Shown here: positions 1 through 8,385 of the stretch, in pieces
Numbering within the stretch: the first letter of the stretch is position 1
Layout: every line of letters starts with the position of its first letter
NCBI RefSeq assembly: GCF_900114035.1
Contig: NZ_FORP01000013.1
Location: forward strand, 142,964 to 206,963
Reading direction: 5' to 3'
DNA length: 64,000 bases
DNA from: Amycolatopsis sacchari
GTDB lineage: Bacteria > Actinomycetota > Actinomycetes > Mycobacteriales > Pseudonocardiaceae
Translations under genes and position numbers: made by a program
Notes under the pieces: generated by a model
The model's input: the letters and a program-made list of their open reading frames with translations, nothing else
Told to the model about the DNA's origin: nothing
Databases searched by the model: none

Positions 1-1097
1 AGCCCGACGACAGCCATGTCGTAGTCGCCGATGTCGCCGACGACAGCGGGCCAGCCCGCGTCGTGCAGCACGCGGGCGAGGTCCTGGTCCCCGAACGGGC
101 GCTCGCCCGCCGTGCGCCCGGTGACCACGACCAGGAGCTGCCGGTCACGCAGGTCCTGGCCGAGCGCGAGGCTGCGGCCGACGAACTTCTCGCCCGTGAT
201 GTCGCCCAGCAGCAGGCGGTTGAGCAGCGTGGCCTGCCGCTGGGCCGAGCGCGCCCCGCTCTCGCGCTCGCTGAGCAGCGTGATCGCGATGGCCGCCGCC
301 GCCCGCTCGAGCGCGCGCAGATCCGACGTGCTGGGCTGCACACCGCCGTGCAGCAGGTGCAGCCACCCCCAGGACTCGCCCCGCAGCACGACCGGGCGGC
401 GCGCGCACGCGGCGACGTCGCTGAACGACACGGGCGTGCGGCGCGCGCCGGTCAGCAGGTTCTGGTGGCTCTCGTGGATCGCCCGGGAATGGACGTCCCA
501 CCGCGCCACCGTTTCATCCCCCTCCGGGGTGGCGCCCCCGTAGGCGAGCATCCGGTGCGCGATGTCTTCGAGCACGACGGGACAACCGGTCCGCTTCGCG
601 AGTTCCCCGACCATGCCGACGTAGTCCTCGTCCGCGAGCAGGAGGTCCATGAAGGCCTGTCCCGTGGCCTCCTCGGTGATCAGCTGCCGCACCCGCTGCT
701 CCACGAGGACCTCGTGCACCTGCGCCGAGGCCACGGCGAACGGGATCTCGTCGGCGAGCCCGACGAGCGGCAGGCCCAGCGCGCGGGCCTCGTCGATGAC
801 GGCCTCCGGCATCGACTCGAACATGCGCCCGGCGAGTTCGACGACCAGTACCGCCGCCCCGGCCTCCGCGAGCCGCCGGATGTAGGCGCGCTGCGGCGCC
901 GCCGTGTCCCCCATGCCGAGACCGGCGGTCAGCAGCATCTCCCCGCCGGAGAGGAACCGGTGGATGTCGGGGATCTCGCCGGTGTGCACCCACCGCACGG
1001 GGCGCTCCAGCTGGTTTTCCCCGGCGTAGACGTGGACCGTGGTCCGGTGGAAGACCTCGAGATCCAGCGCGGTGCGTACGGTCAGCGCTTCGGGCAT
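1..1097 (-). CDS. PucR-family transcriptional regulator (partial, 3' end outside window)
   Basis: The minus-strand frame opening at the ATG at 1097 stays open to the window edge (about 365 residues). The first ~120 residues match the PucR N-terminal sensor domain, with RPVRWVHTGEIPDIHRFLSGG and MLLTAGLGMGD as landmarks. Later residues (LLGDITGEKFVGRSLALGQ) resemble the CdaR/GGDEF-like middle domain. The C-terminal helix-turn-helix expected for this ~500-residue family lies beyond position 1. It is divergent from the histidinol-dehydrogenase-like gene at 1185 across 87 bp, which suggests it controls that operon. PucR proteins often sense purines, amino acids or related nitrogen compounds; the ligand here is unknown. 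Confidence 0.85.
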   Translation of the reverse strand, partial: MPEALTVRTALDLEVFHRTTVHVYAGENQLERPVRWVHTGEIPDIHRFLSGGEMLLTAGLGMGDTAAPQRAYIRRLAEAGAAVLVVELAGRMFESMPEAVIDEARALGLPLVGLADEIPFAVASAQVHEVLVEQRVRQLITEEATGQAFMDLLLADEDYVGMVGELAKRTGCPVVLEDIAHRMLAYGGATPEGDETVARWDVHSRAIHESHQNLLTGARRTPVSFSDVAACARRPVVLRGESWGWLHLLHGGVQPSTSDLRALERAAAAIAITLLSERESGARSAQRQATLLNRLLLGDITGEKFVGRSLALGQDLRDRQLLVVVTGRTAGERPFGDQDLARVLHDAGWPAVVGDIGDYDMAVVG

Positions 1098-1184
1098 CGG
1101 ATCTCCACTGTGTGCAACGAACGGTTCGGATATTACACAGGTTGTGCCTGTCGTCGGCAGTGCCGGTTCGCTGAGACTGCGTGA
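1098..1184. promoter_or_regulatory. Divergent promoter region, PucR / HisD-like operon
   Basis: This 87-bp gap holds two small inverted repeats: CGAAC-G-GTTCG at 1118-1128 and ACAGG-N5-CCTGT at 1137-1151. A TATTAC element at 1131-1136 could be a -10 box. Either dyad could be the PucR site. There is no second copy in the window to compare with, so this is a weak, position-based call. Confidence 0.3.
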
Positions 1185-2498
1185 ATGAACACCGTTGTGA
1201 AGCAACCGATCGCGGCGGCGACCGGGCGGAGCACCCCGCCGGAGATCGCCGATCGCGTCGCCGAGATCATCGCCGACGTGCGGCAGAACGGCGACGCCGC
1301 CGTCCGCCGCTGGTCGGAGAAGTTCGATTCGTGGAGCCCGGACTCCTACCGGCTCGGGCCCGCCGAGATCGCCGAGGTCGTGGCGTCGGTCCCCGAAACC
1401 GTGCTCGACGACCTGCGGTTCGTGCAGCGGCAGGTGCGCGGGTTCGCGCAGGCGCAACGGGATTCGCTCGCCGACTTCGAGGTCGAGACGCTGCCCGGCG
1501 TCTACTTGGGACAGCGGAACATCCCGATTGGCGCGACGGCGGCGTACGTCCCGGGTGGACGGTACCCGCTGACGGCGTCGGCGCACATGACGGTCGTGAC
1601 CGCGAAGGTCGCCGGTGTGGACCGCGTCGCGGCGACGACCCCGCCGGACCGCGGCGCGCCGCCGCCGGTGAGCGTCGCGGCCATGCACCTCGCCGGCGCG
1701 GACGAGATCTACGTGATGGGCGGGGTGCAGGCCGTCGCGGCGCTCGCGCTCGGCACCGAGACCATCGCGCCGGTCGACATGCTCGCCGGGCCCGGCAACG
1801 CCTACGTGGCCGAGGCCAAGCGGCAGCTGTTCGGCGAGGTCGGGATCGACCTGTTCGCCGGGCCGACCGAGGTGCTGGTCATCGCGGACGAGACGGCGGA
1901 CCCGTTCGTGGTCGCGACCGACCTGCTGTCGCAGGCCGAGCACGGTCCCGACTCACCCGCCGTGCTGATCACGACGTCGGAAACCCTGGCCGCGCGGACG
2001 ATCCAGCGCATCGAGGAGCTGCTGCCCGGCCTGCCCACCAAGGAGGTCGCCGGAGTCGCGTGGCGCGACCACGGCGAGGTGATCGTGGTGCCGGACCTCG
2101 ACGCGGCGTACGCGCTGGCCGACGAGTACGCCAGCGAGCACGTGCAGGTCCTCACCGCCGAGCCGCGCGTCGCGCTGCACCGGATGCGCAACTACGGCGC
2201 GCTTTTCCTCGGTGACAAGACGTGTGTCGCGTACGGCGACAAGGTGATCGGCACCAACCACGTGCTCCCCACGCTGGGCGCCGCGCGCTACACCGGCGGG
2301 CTCTGGGTGGGTAAGTACCTGAAAACGGTGACCTACCAGGAGATCCGGGACGCCGCGTCGAGCGCCGAGCTGGGGGAGATCTGCGGCCGGGCGTCCCGCC
2401 TGGAGAACTTCGAAGGACACGCGCGCTCCGGCGACATCCGCGTCGCGCGGTACGGCGGCGCACGGCTGGAGTGGACCGACCACTTCAGCCACTCCTGA
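1185..2498 (+). CDS. Histidinol dehydrogenase-like NAD-dependent dehydrogenase (catabolic HisD paralog)
   Basis: 437 residues, the normal HisD length. All HisD catalytic features can be seen: zinc ligands Gln250 and His253 (LLSQAEHGPDSP), Asp352 (YGDKVIGTNHVLPT) and His412 (EGHARSGDIR), plus the acid/base residues Glu318-His319 and His359. HisD-fold enzymes oxidise an alcohol to a carboxylate through an aldehyde. The surroundings (PucR, APC permease, ThuA, ThDP enzyme) are not histidine biosynthesis, so this is probably a catabolic paralog of the kind typified by sulfopropanediol dehydrogenase HpsN. Its substrate is not identifiable. The start lies at the end of the divergent promoter region and has a weak ribosome-binding site. 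Confidence 0.85.
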   Translation: MNTVVKQPIAAATGRSTPPEIADRVAEIIADVRQNGDAAVRRWSEKFDSWSPDSYRLGPAEIAEVVASVPETVLDDLRFVQRQVRGFAQAQRDSLADFEVETLPGVYLGQRNIPIGATAAYVPGGRYPLTASAHMTVVTAKVAGVDRVAATTPPDRGAPPPVSVAAMHLAGADEIYVMGGVQAVAALALGTETIAPVDMLAGPGNAYVAEAKRQLFGEVGIDLFAGPTEVLVIADETADPFVVATDLLSQAEHGPDSPAVLITTSETLAARTIQRIEELLPGLPTKEVAGVAWRDHGEVIVVPDLDAAYALADEYASEHVQVLTAEPRVALHRMRNYGALFLGDKTCVAYGDKVIGTNHVLPTLGAARYTGGLWVGKYLKTVTYQEIRDAASSAELGEICGRASRLENFEGHARSGDIRVARYGGARLEWTDHFSHS

Positions 2499-2541
2499 GT
2501 CCTGATCCCACCCACCAACCCCCCGGCCAACGGAGGTCGTC

Positions 2542-4143
2542 ATGTCAGCTACGGAGAACGCAGCAAGAGCGGTGAAGGGGAGTGCTTCCGCCTCACCGCA
2601 AGGACCGGTGTCGTCCCGAGAGGACGCGGAGCTGCTCGCCGCACTCGGCTACGAGCAACGCTTCGACCGGAAAGTCAGCCTGTGGGGGAATTTCGCGCTC
2701 GGCTTCGTGTACCTGTCCCCGCTCGTCGGGGTGGTGTCGCTGTTCGCCGTGGGGCTGTCCGCGGCGGGCGGCCCGTCGATCTTCTGGATCGTGGTCATCG
2801 GGCTCGGGCAGCTGCTGGTCGCGCTCGTCTTCGGCGAGGTGGTTTCGCAGTTCCCGCTCGCGGGCGGGCTCTACCAGTGGTCGAGGCGGTTGTGGAACGG
2901 GCGCTACGCCTGGTTCACCGCGTGGACCTACATCTGCTGCATCACCATCGGCATCACCAGCACCGCGTTGTTCAGTTCGGACTTCGTGGCGAGCCTGTTC
3001 GGCGGCACGGCGGAGGAGCCGGGGATCTCGTCCTCACCGGGCCAGCGGCTCGTCATCGCCGTCGCCGTGACCCTGGTCTGCCTCGTCTGCAACAGCTTCG
3101 GCACGCGCACGCTCGCGCTGATCTCCAAGATCGGGCTGGCCGCGGAGCTGATCGGGATCATCCTCGTCGGCCTGTACCTGCTGATCTTCCAGCGGCACAA
3201 CTCCGTGTCGATCTTCTTCGAGGGCATCGGCACCGGTGACGGAGGCGGCTACCTCGGCGCGTTCCTCGGCGCGTCGCTCGTCGGCCTGTTCCTGTACTAC
3301 GGGTTCGAGGCGTGTGGCGAGGTCGCCGAAGAGGTGCCCAACCCCGCCCGCAGCATCCCGAAGGCCATGCAGCTGACGGTGGTCGTCGGCGGGCTCGCGG
3401 CGTTGTTCGCCTTCGCCGGGTACGCGCTCGCCGCACCCGACCTCCAGTCGATCATCGCGGGGCAGGACGCCAACCCGATCCCCGCGATCCTGCAGGCCTC
3501 GCTCGGCACGGTCGGCACCAAGATCGTCCTGGCGGTCGCCATCACGTCGTTCATCGCCGGGGTGATGAGCCAGCAGGCCGCGGCCAGCCGGATCGTGTTC
3601 TCCTTCGCCCGCGACGACATGTTCCCCGGCTCGCGGCTGTTCTCGCGCGTGACTCGCAAGCACCGCGCGCCGAGGAACGCCCTGCTCGCCGTGAACGTGG
3701 CGCCGCTGCTGATCTTCGTGTTCGTCTACTTCTCCCCGGACTCGCTCGTGCGGATCGCGGCCTTCCAGGTCCTCGCCGGGTACGCGGCGTTCCAGCTGGT
3801 CGTCCTCGCCGCGCTGCGGATGCGGCTGAAGGGCTGGCGGCCCGCGGGCGCGTGGACCCTGGGCCGGTCGGGACTGGCGATCAACGTCGCCGCGCTGGTC
3901 TACGGGGTGCTCGCGATGATCCTGCTGGCAGCGCCGACAGGGGACGCCGACACGCCGTTCGTCGACCGGTGGATCGCGTTGATCGGCTTCCTCGTCGTGT
4001 CCGCGGTGGGGCTGGTGTACCTGCTGGTGGCCAAGCCGGAACGGAAGTCGACGGCCCCGGAGGGGGACGCCATCGAAATCGCGGAGCGGCTTCGCGCCCG
4101 GGCGGCGAGGATGGCGGTCACGGCAGAAAGGAAGCAACCATGA
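2542..4143 (+). CDS. APC-superfamily amino acid/amine permease
   Basis: 533 residues with about twelve hydrophobic segments. The N-terminal pattern (LWGNFALGFVYLSPLVGVV, then VSQFPLAGGLYQWSRRLW) is typical of the amino acid/choline transporter (ACT) branch of the APC superfamily. A good ribosome-binding site (GGAGG, 2532-2536) precedes the ATG. The hydrophilic tail overlaps the ThuA gene by ATGA, so the two are translationally coupled. It probably imports the amine or amino-acid-like substrate handled by the neighbouring HisD-like and ThDP enzymes. The exact substrate cannot be read from sequence. Confidence 0.85.
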   Translation: MSATENAARAVKGSASASPQGPVSSREDAELLAALGYEQRFDRKVSLWGNFALGFVYLSPLVGVVSLFAVGLSAAGGPSIFWIVVIGLGQLLVALVFGEVVSQFPLAGGLYQWSRRLWNGRYAWFTAWTYICCITIGITSTALFSSDFVASLFGGTAEEPGISSSPGQRLVIAVAVTLVCLVCNSFGTRTLALISKIGLAAELIGIILVGLYLLIFQRHNSVSIFFEGIGTGDGGGYLGAFLGASLVGLFLYYGFEACGEVAEEVPNPARSIPKAMQLTVVVGGLAALFAFAGYALAAPDLQSIIAGQDANPIPAILQASLGTVGTKIVLAVAITSFIAGVMSQQAAASRIVFSFARDDMFPGSRLFSRVTRKHRAPRNALLAVNVAPLLIFVFVYFSPDSLVRIAAFQVLAGYAAFQLVVLAALRMRLKGWRPAGAWTLGRSGLAINVAALVYGVLAMILLAAPTGDADTPFVDRWIALIGFLVVSAVGLVYLLVAKPERKSTAPEGDAIEIAERLRARAARMAVTAERKQP

Positions 4144-4808
4144 CCCGTGTGCTGTACCTCTACGGCGGCTGGCCGGGGCACAAGCCCTACGAGATCGCCG
4201 AAAAGTGGGCCAAGCCATTGTTCGCCGAGCTGGGCTTCGACGTGGAGGAGACCAACGACATCTTCGCGCTCGACGCGGACCTCACCGGCTACGACCTGAT
4301 CGCGCTCAACTGGAACAACGCCCTCCTCGCGGAAGGACTGTCCGCGGCACAGGAGCACAGCCTCCTGTCGGCGGTCGAGGCGGGCACCGGGATCGCCGCG
4401 TGGCACGGCGCCGCCGCGGCCTTCCGGCTGAGCATCAGGTACCACCTGCTCCTCGGCGGGAGCTTCCTGGAACACCCCGCCGGGGAAGGGGTCAAGCACC
4501 CCTACCAGGTGTCCATTGTGGACAAGCAACACGAGATCACGCGCGGGGTGCTGGACTTCCGGGTGGCCTCGGAGCAGTACTACATGTCGGTCGACCCCAA
4601 CAACACCGTGCTGGCCGAGACCACCTTCGACGGCGAGCACCTGCCGTGGCTGGCGGGCCGCACCATGCCGCAGGCGTGGACGCGCACGTGGGGGAGCGGC
4701 CGCGTGTTCTACAGCGCGGTCGGGCACGACCTGGACGACCTCCAGAACCCCGCCGTGACGCGGCTGTGCGCCCAGGGCTTCGCCTGGGCGGCCCGCAAGG
4801 GCGCATGA
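4140..4808 (+). CDS. ThuA-like domain protein
   Basis: 222 residues starting at the ATG that overlaps the permease stop by four bases. It matches the ThuA (trehalose utilization-like) family, a class I glutamine-amidotransferase-like fold: VLYLYGGWPGHKPYE at the start, GTGIAAWHGAAAAF at the usual nucleophile elbow (no Cys present), and GRVFYSAVGHDLDD near the C-terminus. ThuA-like proteins occur in sugar and polyol catabolic operons, but their biochemical role is poorly defined. Here it sits between a transporter and a ThDP enzyme, so it probably belongs to the same pathway. Confidence 0.8.
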   Translation: MTRVLYLYGGWPGHKPYEIAEKWAKPLFAELGFDVEETNDIFALDADLTGYDLIALNWNNALLAEGLSAAQEHSLLSAVEAGTGIAAWHGAAAAFRLSIRYHLLLGGSFLEHPAGEGVKHPYQVSIVDKQHEITRGVLDFRVASEQYYMSVDPNNTVLAETTFDGEHLPWLAGRTMPQAWTRTWGSGRVFYSAVGHDLDDLQNPAVTRLCAQGFAWAARKGA

Positions 4809-4848
4809 CGAGGAACACCGAACACCAGAGCGAGTTGGGAGCAACCCC

Positions 4849-6636
4849 ATGCCTGTCCTCACCGGAGGTCAGATCGTCGCGCAGACGCTGCGCAACTACG
4901 GCGTCGACTACGTGGCCGGCATCCCCGGCCACGGGATCTGGTCGCTGACCGACGCCTTCCTCGACGAGGAGTCGAAGATCCCGTTCGTGCAGACGTTCCA
5001 CGAGCAGAGCGCCGTGCACCTGGCGGACGGTTTCTACCGCGCCACCGGGCGCCCGATGGCGGCCGTGACCTCGATCGGCGCCGGCGCCAGCAACACCGTC
5101 ATCGGGATGGGCACCGCCTTCACCGACTCGACCAGCGTGCTGGTCATCACCGGCGGCCCGCCGACCCACATGCGGGGCCACGGCCTGCTGCAGGAGCTGG
5201 AGCGCTACACCGCCAACGACTTCCCCAAGGTGGCCGAGGCGGTGAGCAAGCGGCACTGGGTGGTCACCCGGGTCGAGGAGCTGCCGTTCGTGCTGCACCG
5301 GTGCTTCAACTCGATGCTCACCGGCAGGCCCGGCCCCGTCCACCTCGAAGTGCCGATGGACGTGCAGGCCGAGGCCGCCGAGGTCGACCTGCACGACCTG
5401 CGGCGCCGGATCCCGGTCGGGAAGCAGCACCCGGACCCCGAGGCCGTGGACAGCGCGGTGTCGGTGCTGCGTGAGGCACGCCGTCCGGTGATCGTCGTGG
5501 GTGGTGGCGCCATCACCTCGGACGCCGCGGACGACGTGCGGGCGCTTGCCGAGCGGTGGCGCATCCCGGTGGTGACGACGTGGAACGGCAAGAGCGCGTT
5601 CCCGGAGGACCACGAGCTGTTCGCGGGCAGCGTCGGCCAGACCGGGACGCTGGTGGGCAACGCGGTGGCCAGTGCGGCGGACGTCGTCGTCGCGATCGGC
5701 TGCCGGTTCACGGACTGGTCGGCGTCCAGCTACGCCAAGGGCGTGAGCTTCTCCATCCCGCCCGCGAAGCTGATCCACATCGACATCGATCCCCACGAGA
5801 TCGGCAAGAACTACCCCGCCGAGGTGGGCATCGTGGCCGACGCGCAGCGCACGGTCGCCGCGATCGTCGACTCGCTGCCTTCCGCGTCCCCGGACCGGTC
5901 CGAGTACCTGGCAGAACTCGCCGGGCTCAAGAGGGACTGGGAGGAGAAGCTCGCCATCCGGCGTGACAGCGACCGTTTCCCGTTCACCTCGCAGCGTCCG
6001 CTGGGCGCGCTGCGCTCGGTGCTCCCTGGGGACGCGATCGTGGTCGTCGGCTCGGGCAACACGCAGGGCGCGGTGAAGCAGACGTTCCCGGTGTACGAGC
6101 CGCGCACGCACCTGACGTCCGGCGGGTTCTCCAGCATGGGCTGGGCGGTTCCGGCGGCGGTGGGGGCGAAGCTGGGCAGGCCGGACCGGACCGTGGTGTG
6201 CGTCCTCGGCGACGGGGACTTCCTGATGACGGCGCAGGAGATCGCGCTGAGCGTGACGACGGGCGCGCCGGTGGTGTTCGTGGTGCAGAACAACGCGGGG
6301 TACATGTCGATCCGGGGCGGGCAGCGCAAGCAGACGTCGCGGCACATCGGCACCGAGTTCTCGCACCCCGACGGCACGCCATACAGCCCGGACTTCGCGG
6401 CGCTCGGGCGGTCCTTCGGCATCGAGTCGTGGAAGGTCACCGACGCCGATTCGCTCGAACCGGTGCTGAACAAGGCCGTCCAGTCCGGCGGCCCCGCACT
6501 CGTGGAGGTCCCCACCGACCGCGACGCGGCCGGCCCGTGGGTCCCGGGCTGGTGGGATTTCCCCGTGCCCGCCTACGTGACCGACGAACGGCAGGACGAG
6601 TACCGCCAGACGAGGGCCACGGAACAACACCTCTGA
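4849..6636 (+). CDS. Thiamine-diphosphate-dependent enzyme, acetolactate-synthase-like
   Basis: 595 residues with the three-domain layout of the acetohydroxyacid synthase/IolD family. The N-terminal pyrimidine-binding domain has the catalytic Glu52 (FHEQSAVHLADGFYR). The middle domain includes PVIVVGGGAITSDAADDV. The C-terminal domain has the ThDP-Mg motif GDGD (455-458) through to NN (about 480-481). Members condense, decarboxylate or cleave 2-oxo compounds. The N-terminus does not resemble the sulfoacetaldehyde acetyltransferase pattern I recall. As the last gene of the HisD-like/APC/ThuA operon it probably performs a C-C cleavage or transfer late in that pathway. The substrate is unknown. 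Confidence 0.85.
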   Translation: MPVLTGGQIVAQTLRNYGVDYVAGIPGHGIWSLTDAFLDEESKIPFVQTFHEQSAVHLADGFYRATGRPMAAVTSIGAGASNTVIGMGTAFTDSTSVLVITGGPPTHMRGHGLLQELERYTANDFPKVAEAVSKRHWVVTRVEELPFVLHRCFNSMLTGRPGPVHLEVPMDVQAEAAEVDLHDLRRRIPVGKQHPDPEAVDSAVSVLREARRPVIVVGGGAITSDAADDVRALAERWRIPVVTTWNGKSAFPEDHELFAGSVGQTGTLVGNAVASAADVVVAIGCRFTDWSASSYAKGVSFSIPPAKLIHIDIDPHEIGKNYPAEVGIVADAQRTVAAIVDSLPSASPDRSEYLAELAGLKRDWEEKLAIRRDSDRFPFTSQRPLGALRSVLPGDAIVVVGSGNTQGAVKQTFPVYEPRTHLTSGGFSSMGWAVPAAVGAKLGRPDRTVVCVLGDGDFLMTAQEIALSVTTGAPVVFVVQNNAGYMSIRGGQRKQTSRHIGTEFSHPDGTPYSPDFAALGRSFGIESWKVTDADSLEPVLNKAVQSGGPALVEVPTDRDAAGPWVPGWWDFPVPAYVTDERQDEYRQTRATEQHL

Positions 6637-6651
6637 CGGGACACTGATCGA

Positions 6652-6692
6652 GGCGATCCCACAGCCGTAGCCTCCACGGGTGTGGGATCGCC
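6652..6692 (+). terminator. Stem-loop after ThDP gene (12-bp stem)
   Basis: GGCGATCCCACA at 6652-6663 pairs perfectly with TGTGGGATCGCC at 6681-6692 around a 17-base loop. It starts 15 bases after the ThDP stop codon. No strong T-run follows, as is usual for actinobacterial terminators. Confidence 0.6.
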
Positions 6693-6737
6693 TTCTCGAT
6701 GCCGGGGAGTTTTGTTCCCGCGCGGGGAAACACACAC

Positions 6738-6774
6738 GAAGGGGCGGGAACCCGGATCGGGTTCCCGCCCCTTC
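6738..6774. terminator. Perfect 16-bp stem-loop, likely bidirectional terminator
   Basis: The 16-base arm 6738-6753 (GAAGGGGCGGGAACCC) is exactly complementary to 6759-6774 with a 5-base loop. This is the strongest hairpin seen in the window and lies between two convergent operons. Confidence 0.75.
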
Positions 6775-6917
6775 GCGCTTCACCGTTCGGTGAGTGGTCC
6801 GGGGTTGTGAGCACCAGCAGCTTCGCAGCTCCGAACTTGGGCTGGGGCGTCAAGCTGGTCCCTCAACGCCCACAGCTCACCCGCCTCCCCGCACGGACCA
6901 GGCGCCTTCCGGATACA

Positions 6918-6980
6918 CCGAACCGCTCCCCGGAGGGCCGGAGCTGGGGTTCCCAGCGCGGCTTCCGGGGAGCGGTTCGG
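6918..6980 (-). terminator. 17-bp stem-loop after aspartase gene
   Basis: The arm 6918-6934 (CCGAACCGCTCCCCGGA) is perfectly complementary to 6964-6980. The 29-base interior contains a smaller GCTGGG/CCCAGC hairpin. It lies just downstream of the aspartase stop on the minus strand. Confidence 0.65.
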
Positions 6981-6990
6981 CTGCACTCCT

Positions 6991-8385
6991 TCACCGGCCC
7001 GTGAGGGCCTCCGGTGTCGTGAGCGCCAGCACCTCCTCCTCCGTGAGCAGGGCGCGTTCGCGGACGAGGTCGAGTGGCGGCCTGCCGGTGTGGTGCGCTT
7101 CGAGCGCGATGGCGCTCGCCGTCTCGTAGCCCAGCGCGGGGCCGAGCGCCGTGACCAGACCCGTCGAGGACGCCACGATCTCCCGCAGCCGGTCGCTGTT
7201 CGCGGTGATACCCCGCACGCAGCGGTCCGCCAGCACCCGCGCCCCCGCCGTCAGGTGGTCCAGACTCGCCGTGAGCGCGCGGGCGATGATCGGTTCGAAC
7301 GCGTTGAGCTGCAGCTGCCCGCCTTCGGCCGCGAGGGTCACTGTCAGGTCGTTGCCGATGACCTCGAACGCGATCTGGTTGACCGCCTCGGGGATCACGG
7401 GGTTGACCTTGCCGGGCATGATCGACGACCCCGCCTGCCGCGCCGGGAGCCCGATCTCGCCCAGACCCGCCTGCGGCCCGGAGGACAGCAGCCGCAGATC
7501 GTTGCAGATCTTGGACAGTTTGACCGCCACCCGCTTGAGCACCCCGGACAGCTGCACGAACACGCCGACGTCCTGGGTGGCCTCGATGAGGTCCGGTGAG
7601 GACACCAGCGTCGGGATGCCGGTGAGGGAGCGCAGGTGCGCCAGCGCCGCCGCGCGGTATCCCGGGCGGGCGTTGAGACCGGTGCCGATCGCCGTGCCGC
7701 CCAGGTTCAGCTCGTGCAGCAGCAGCCTCGCCTCCGCGAGCCGCTGCTCGTCCTCTCCGATCGTGGCCGCGAACGCCCCGAACTCCTGGCCGAGCGTCAT
7801 CGGCACGGCGTCCTGCAGCTGCGTGCGGCCCATCTTCAGCACGTCGGCGAACTCGCCCGCCTTGGCCGCGAACGCCGCACGCAGGCCGCCGAGCGCGCCG
7901 AGCAACTCGCCGACATGGCTGTCCAGGGCCAGCTTCACCGCTGTCGGGTAGACGTCGTTCGTGCTCTGCCCCAGGTTGACGTGATCGAGCGGGTGCAGGA
8001 CCGAGTACTCGCCGCGCCGGTGGCCCAGCAACTCCAGCGCACGGTTCGCGATGACCTCGTTCGCGTTCATGTTCGTCGACGTCCCGGCACCACCCTGGAT
8101 GAGGTCGACGACGAACTGGTCGTGCAGCGCCCCGTGCCGGATTTCCGCGCACGCGACGGCGATCGCCTCCGTGCGCGTGCGGTCGAGCGCGCCGACCTCA
8201 CCGTTGGCCCCCGCGGCCGCCTGCTTCACCGTGGCGAGCGCGGTGATCAAGTGCGGGCGGGCGCGCAACGTCTCCCCGCTGAGGGGGAAGTTGGTCAGCG
8301 CCCGCACGGTGTGCACGCCGTAGTACGCGTCGGCGGGCACTCTTACGTCACCCAGCATGTCGTGCTCGACCCGGTGGTCAGCCAT
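6991..8385 (-). CDS. aspA: Aspartate ammonia-lyase (aspartase)
   Basis: The fumarase/aspartase superfamily signature GSSIMPGKVNP is present near residue 320. The sequence GGAGTSTNMNANEVIAN near residue 98 is the form characteristic of aspartase rather than fumarase. The enzyme interconverts aspartate with fumarate plus ammonia. I place the start at the ATG at 8385 (MADHRVEHD), giving 464 residues; it overlaps the upstream GMC oxidoreductase stop by eight bases (ATGGCTGA). It is the last gene of a minus-strand unit with two GMC oxidoreductases and is followed by a strong hairpin. Confidence 0.88.
   Translation of the reverse strand: MADHRVEHDMLGDVRVPADAYYGVHTVRALTNFPLSGETLRARPHLITALATVKQAAAGANGEVGALDRTRTEAIAVACAEIRHGALHDQFVVDLIQGGAGTSTNMNANEVIANRALELLGHRRGEYSVLHPLDHVNLGQSTNDVYPTAVKLALDSHVGELLGALGGLRAAFAAKAGEFADVLKMGRTQLQDAVPMTLGQEFGAFAATIGEDEQRLAEARLLLHELNLGGTAIGTGLNARPGYRAAALAHLRSLTGIPTLVSSPDLIEATQDVGVFVQLSGVLKRVAVKLSKICNDLRLLSSGPQAGLGEIGLPARQAGSSIMPGKVNPVIPEAVNQIAFEVIGNDLTVTLAAEGGQLQLNAFEPIIARALTASLDHLTAGARVLADRCVRGITANSDRLREIVASSTGLVTALGPALGYETASAIALEAHHTGRPPLDLVRERALLTEEEVLALTTPEALTGR

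Larger units (their letters stand above)
6637..6990. other. 354-bp convergent intergenic region holding three stem-loops
   Basis: The gap separates the ThDP gene (plus) from aspartase (minus), which end facing each other. No convincing coding sequence is present; open frames are short and have poor codon use. It holds three strong inverted repeats, listed separately as terminators. Confidence 0.6.

Noticed and set aside
1185..2498. Annotation of the HisD-like gene as biosynthetic hisD
   Set aside because: No other histidine genes adjoin, and transport and catabolic genes surround it; only the fold and chemistry are supported.
4849..6636. ThDP enzyme as sulfoacetaldehyde acetyltransferase (to match an HpsN-like dehydrogenase)
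   Set aside because: The N-terminal and substrate-region sequences do not resemble the Xsc pattern I know, and no phosphotransacetylase gene is nearby.
4537..6783. 748-codon minus-strand open frame opposite the ThDP gene
   Set aside because: The sense frame has complete ThDP motifs; this frame is Arg/His/Gly/Val-rich shadow.
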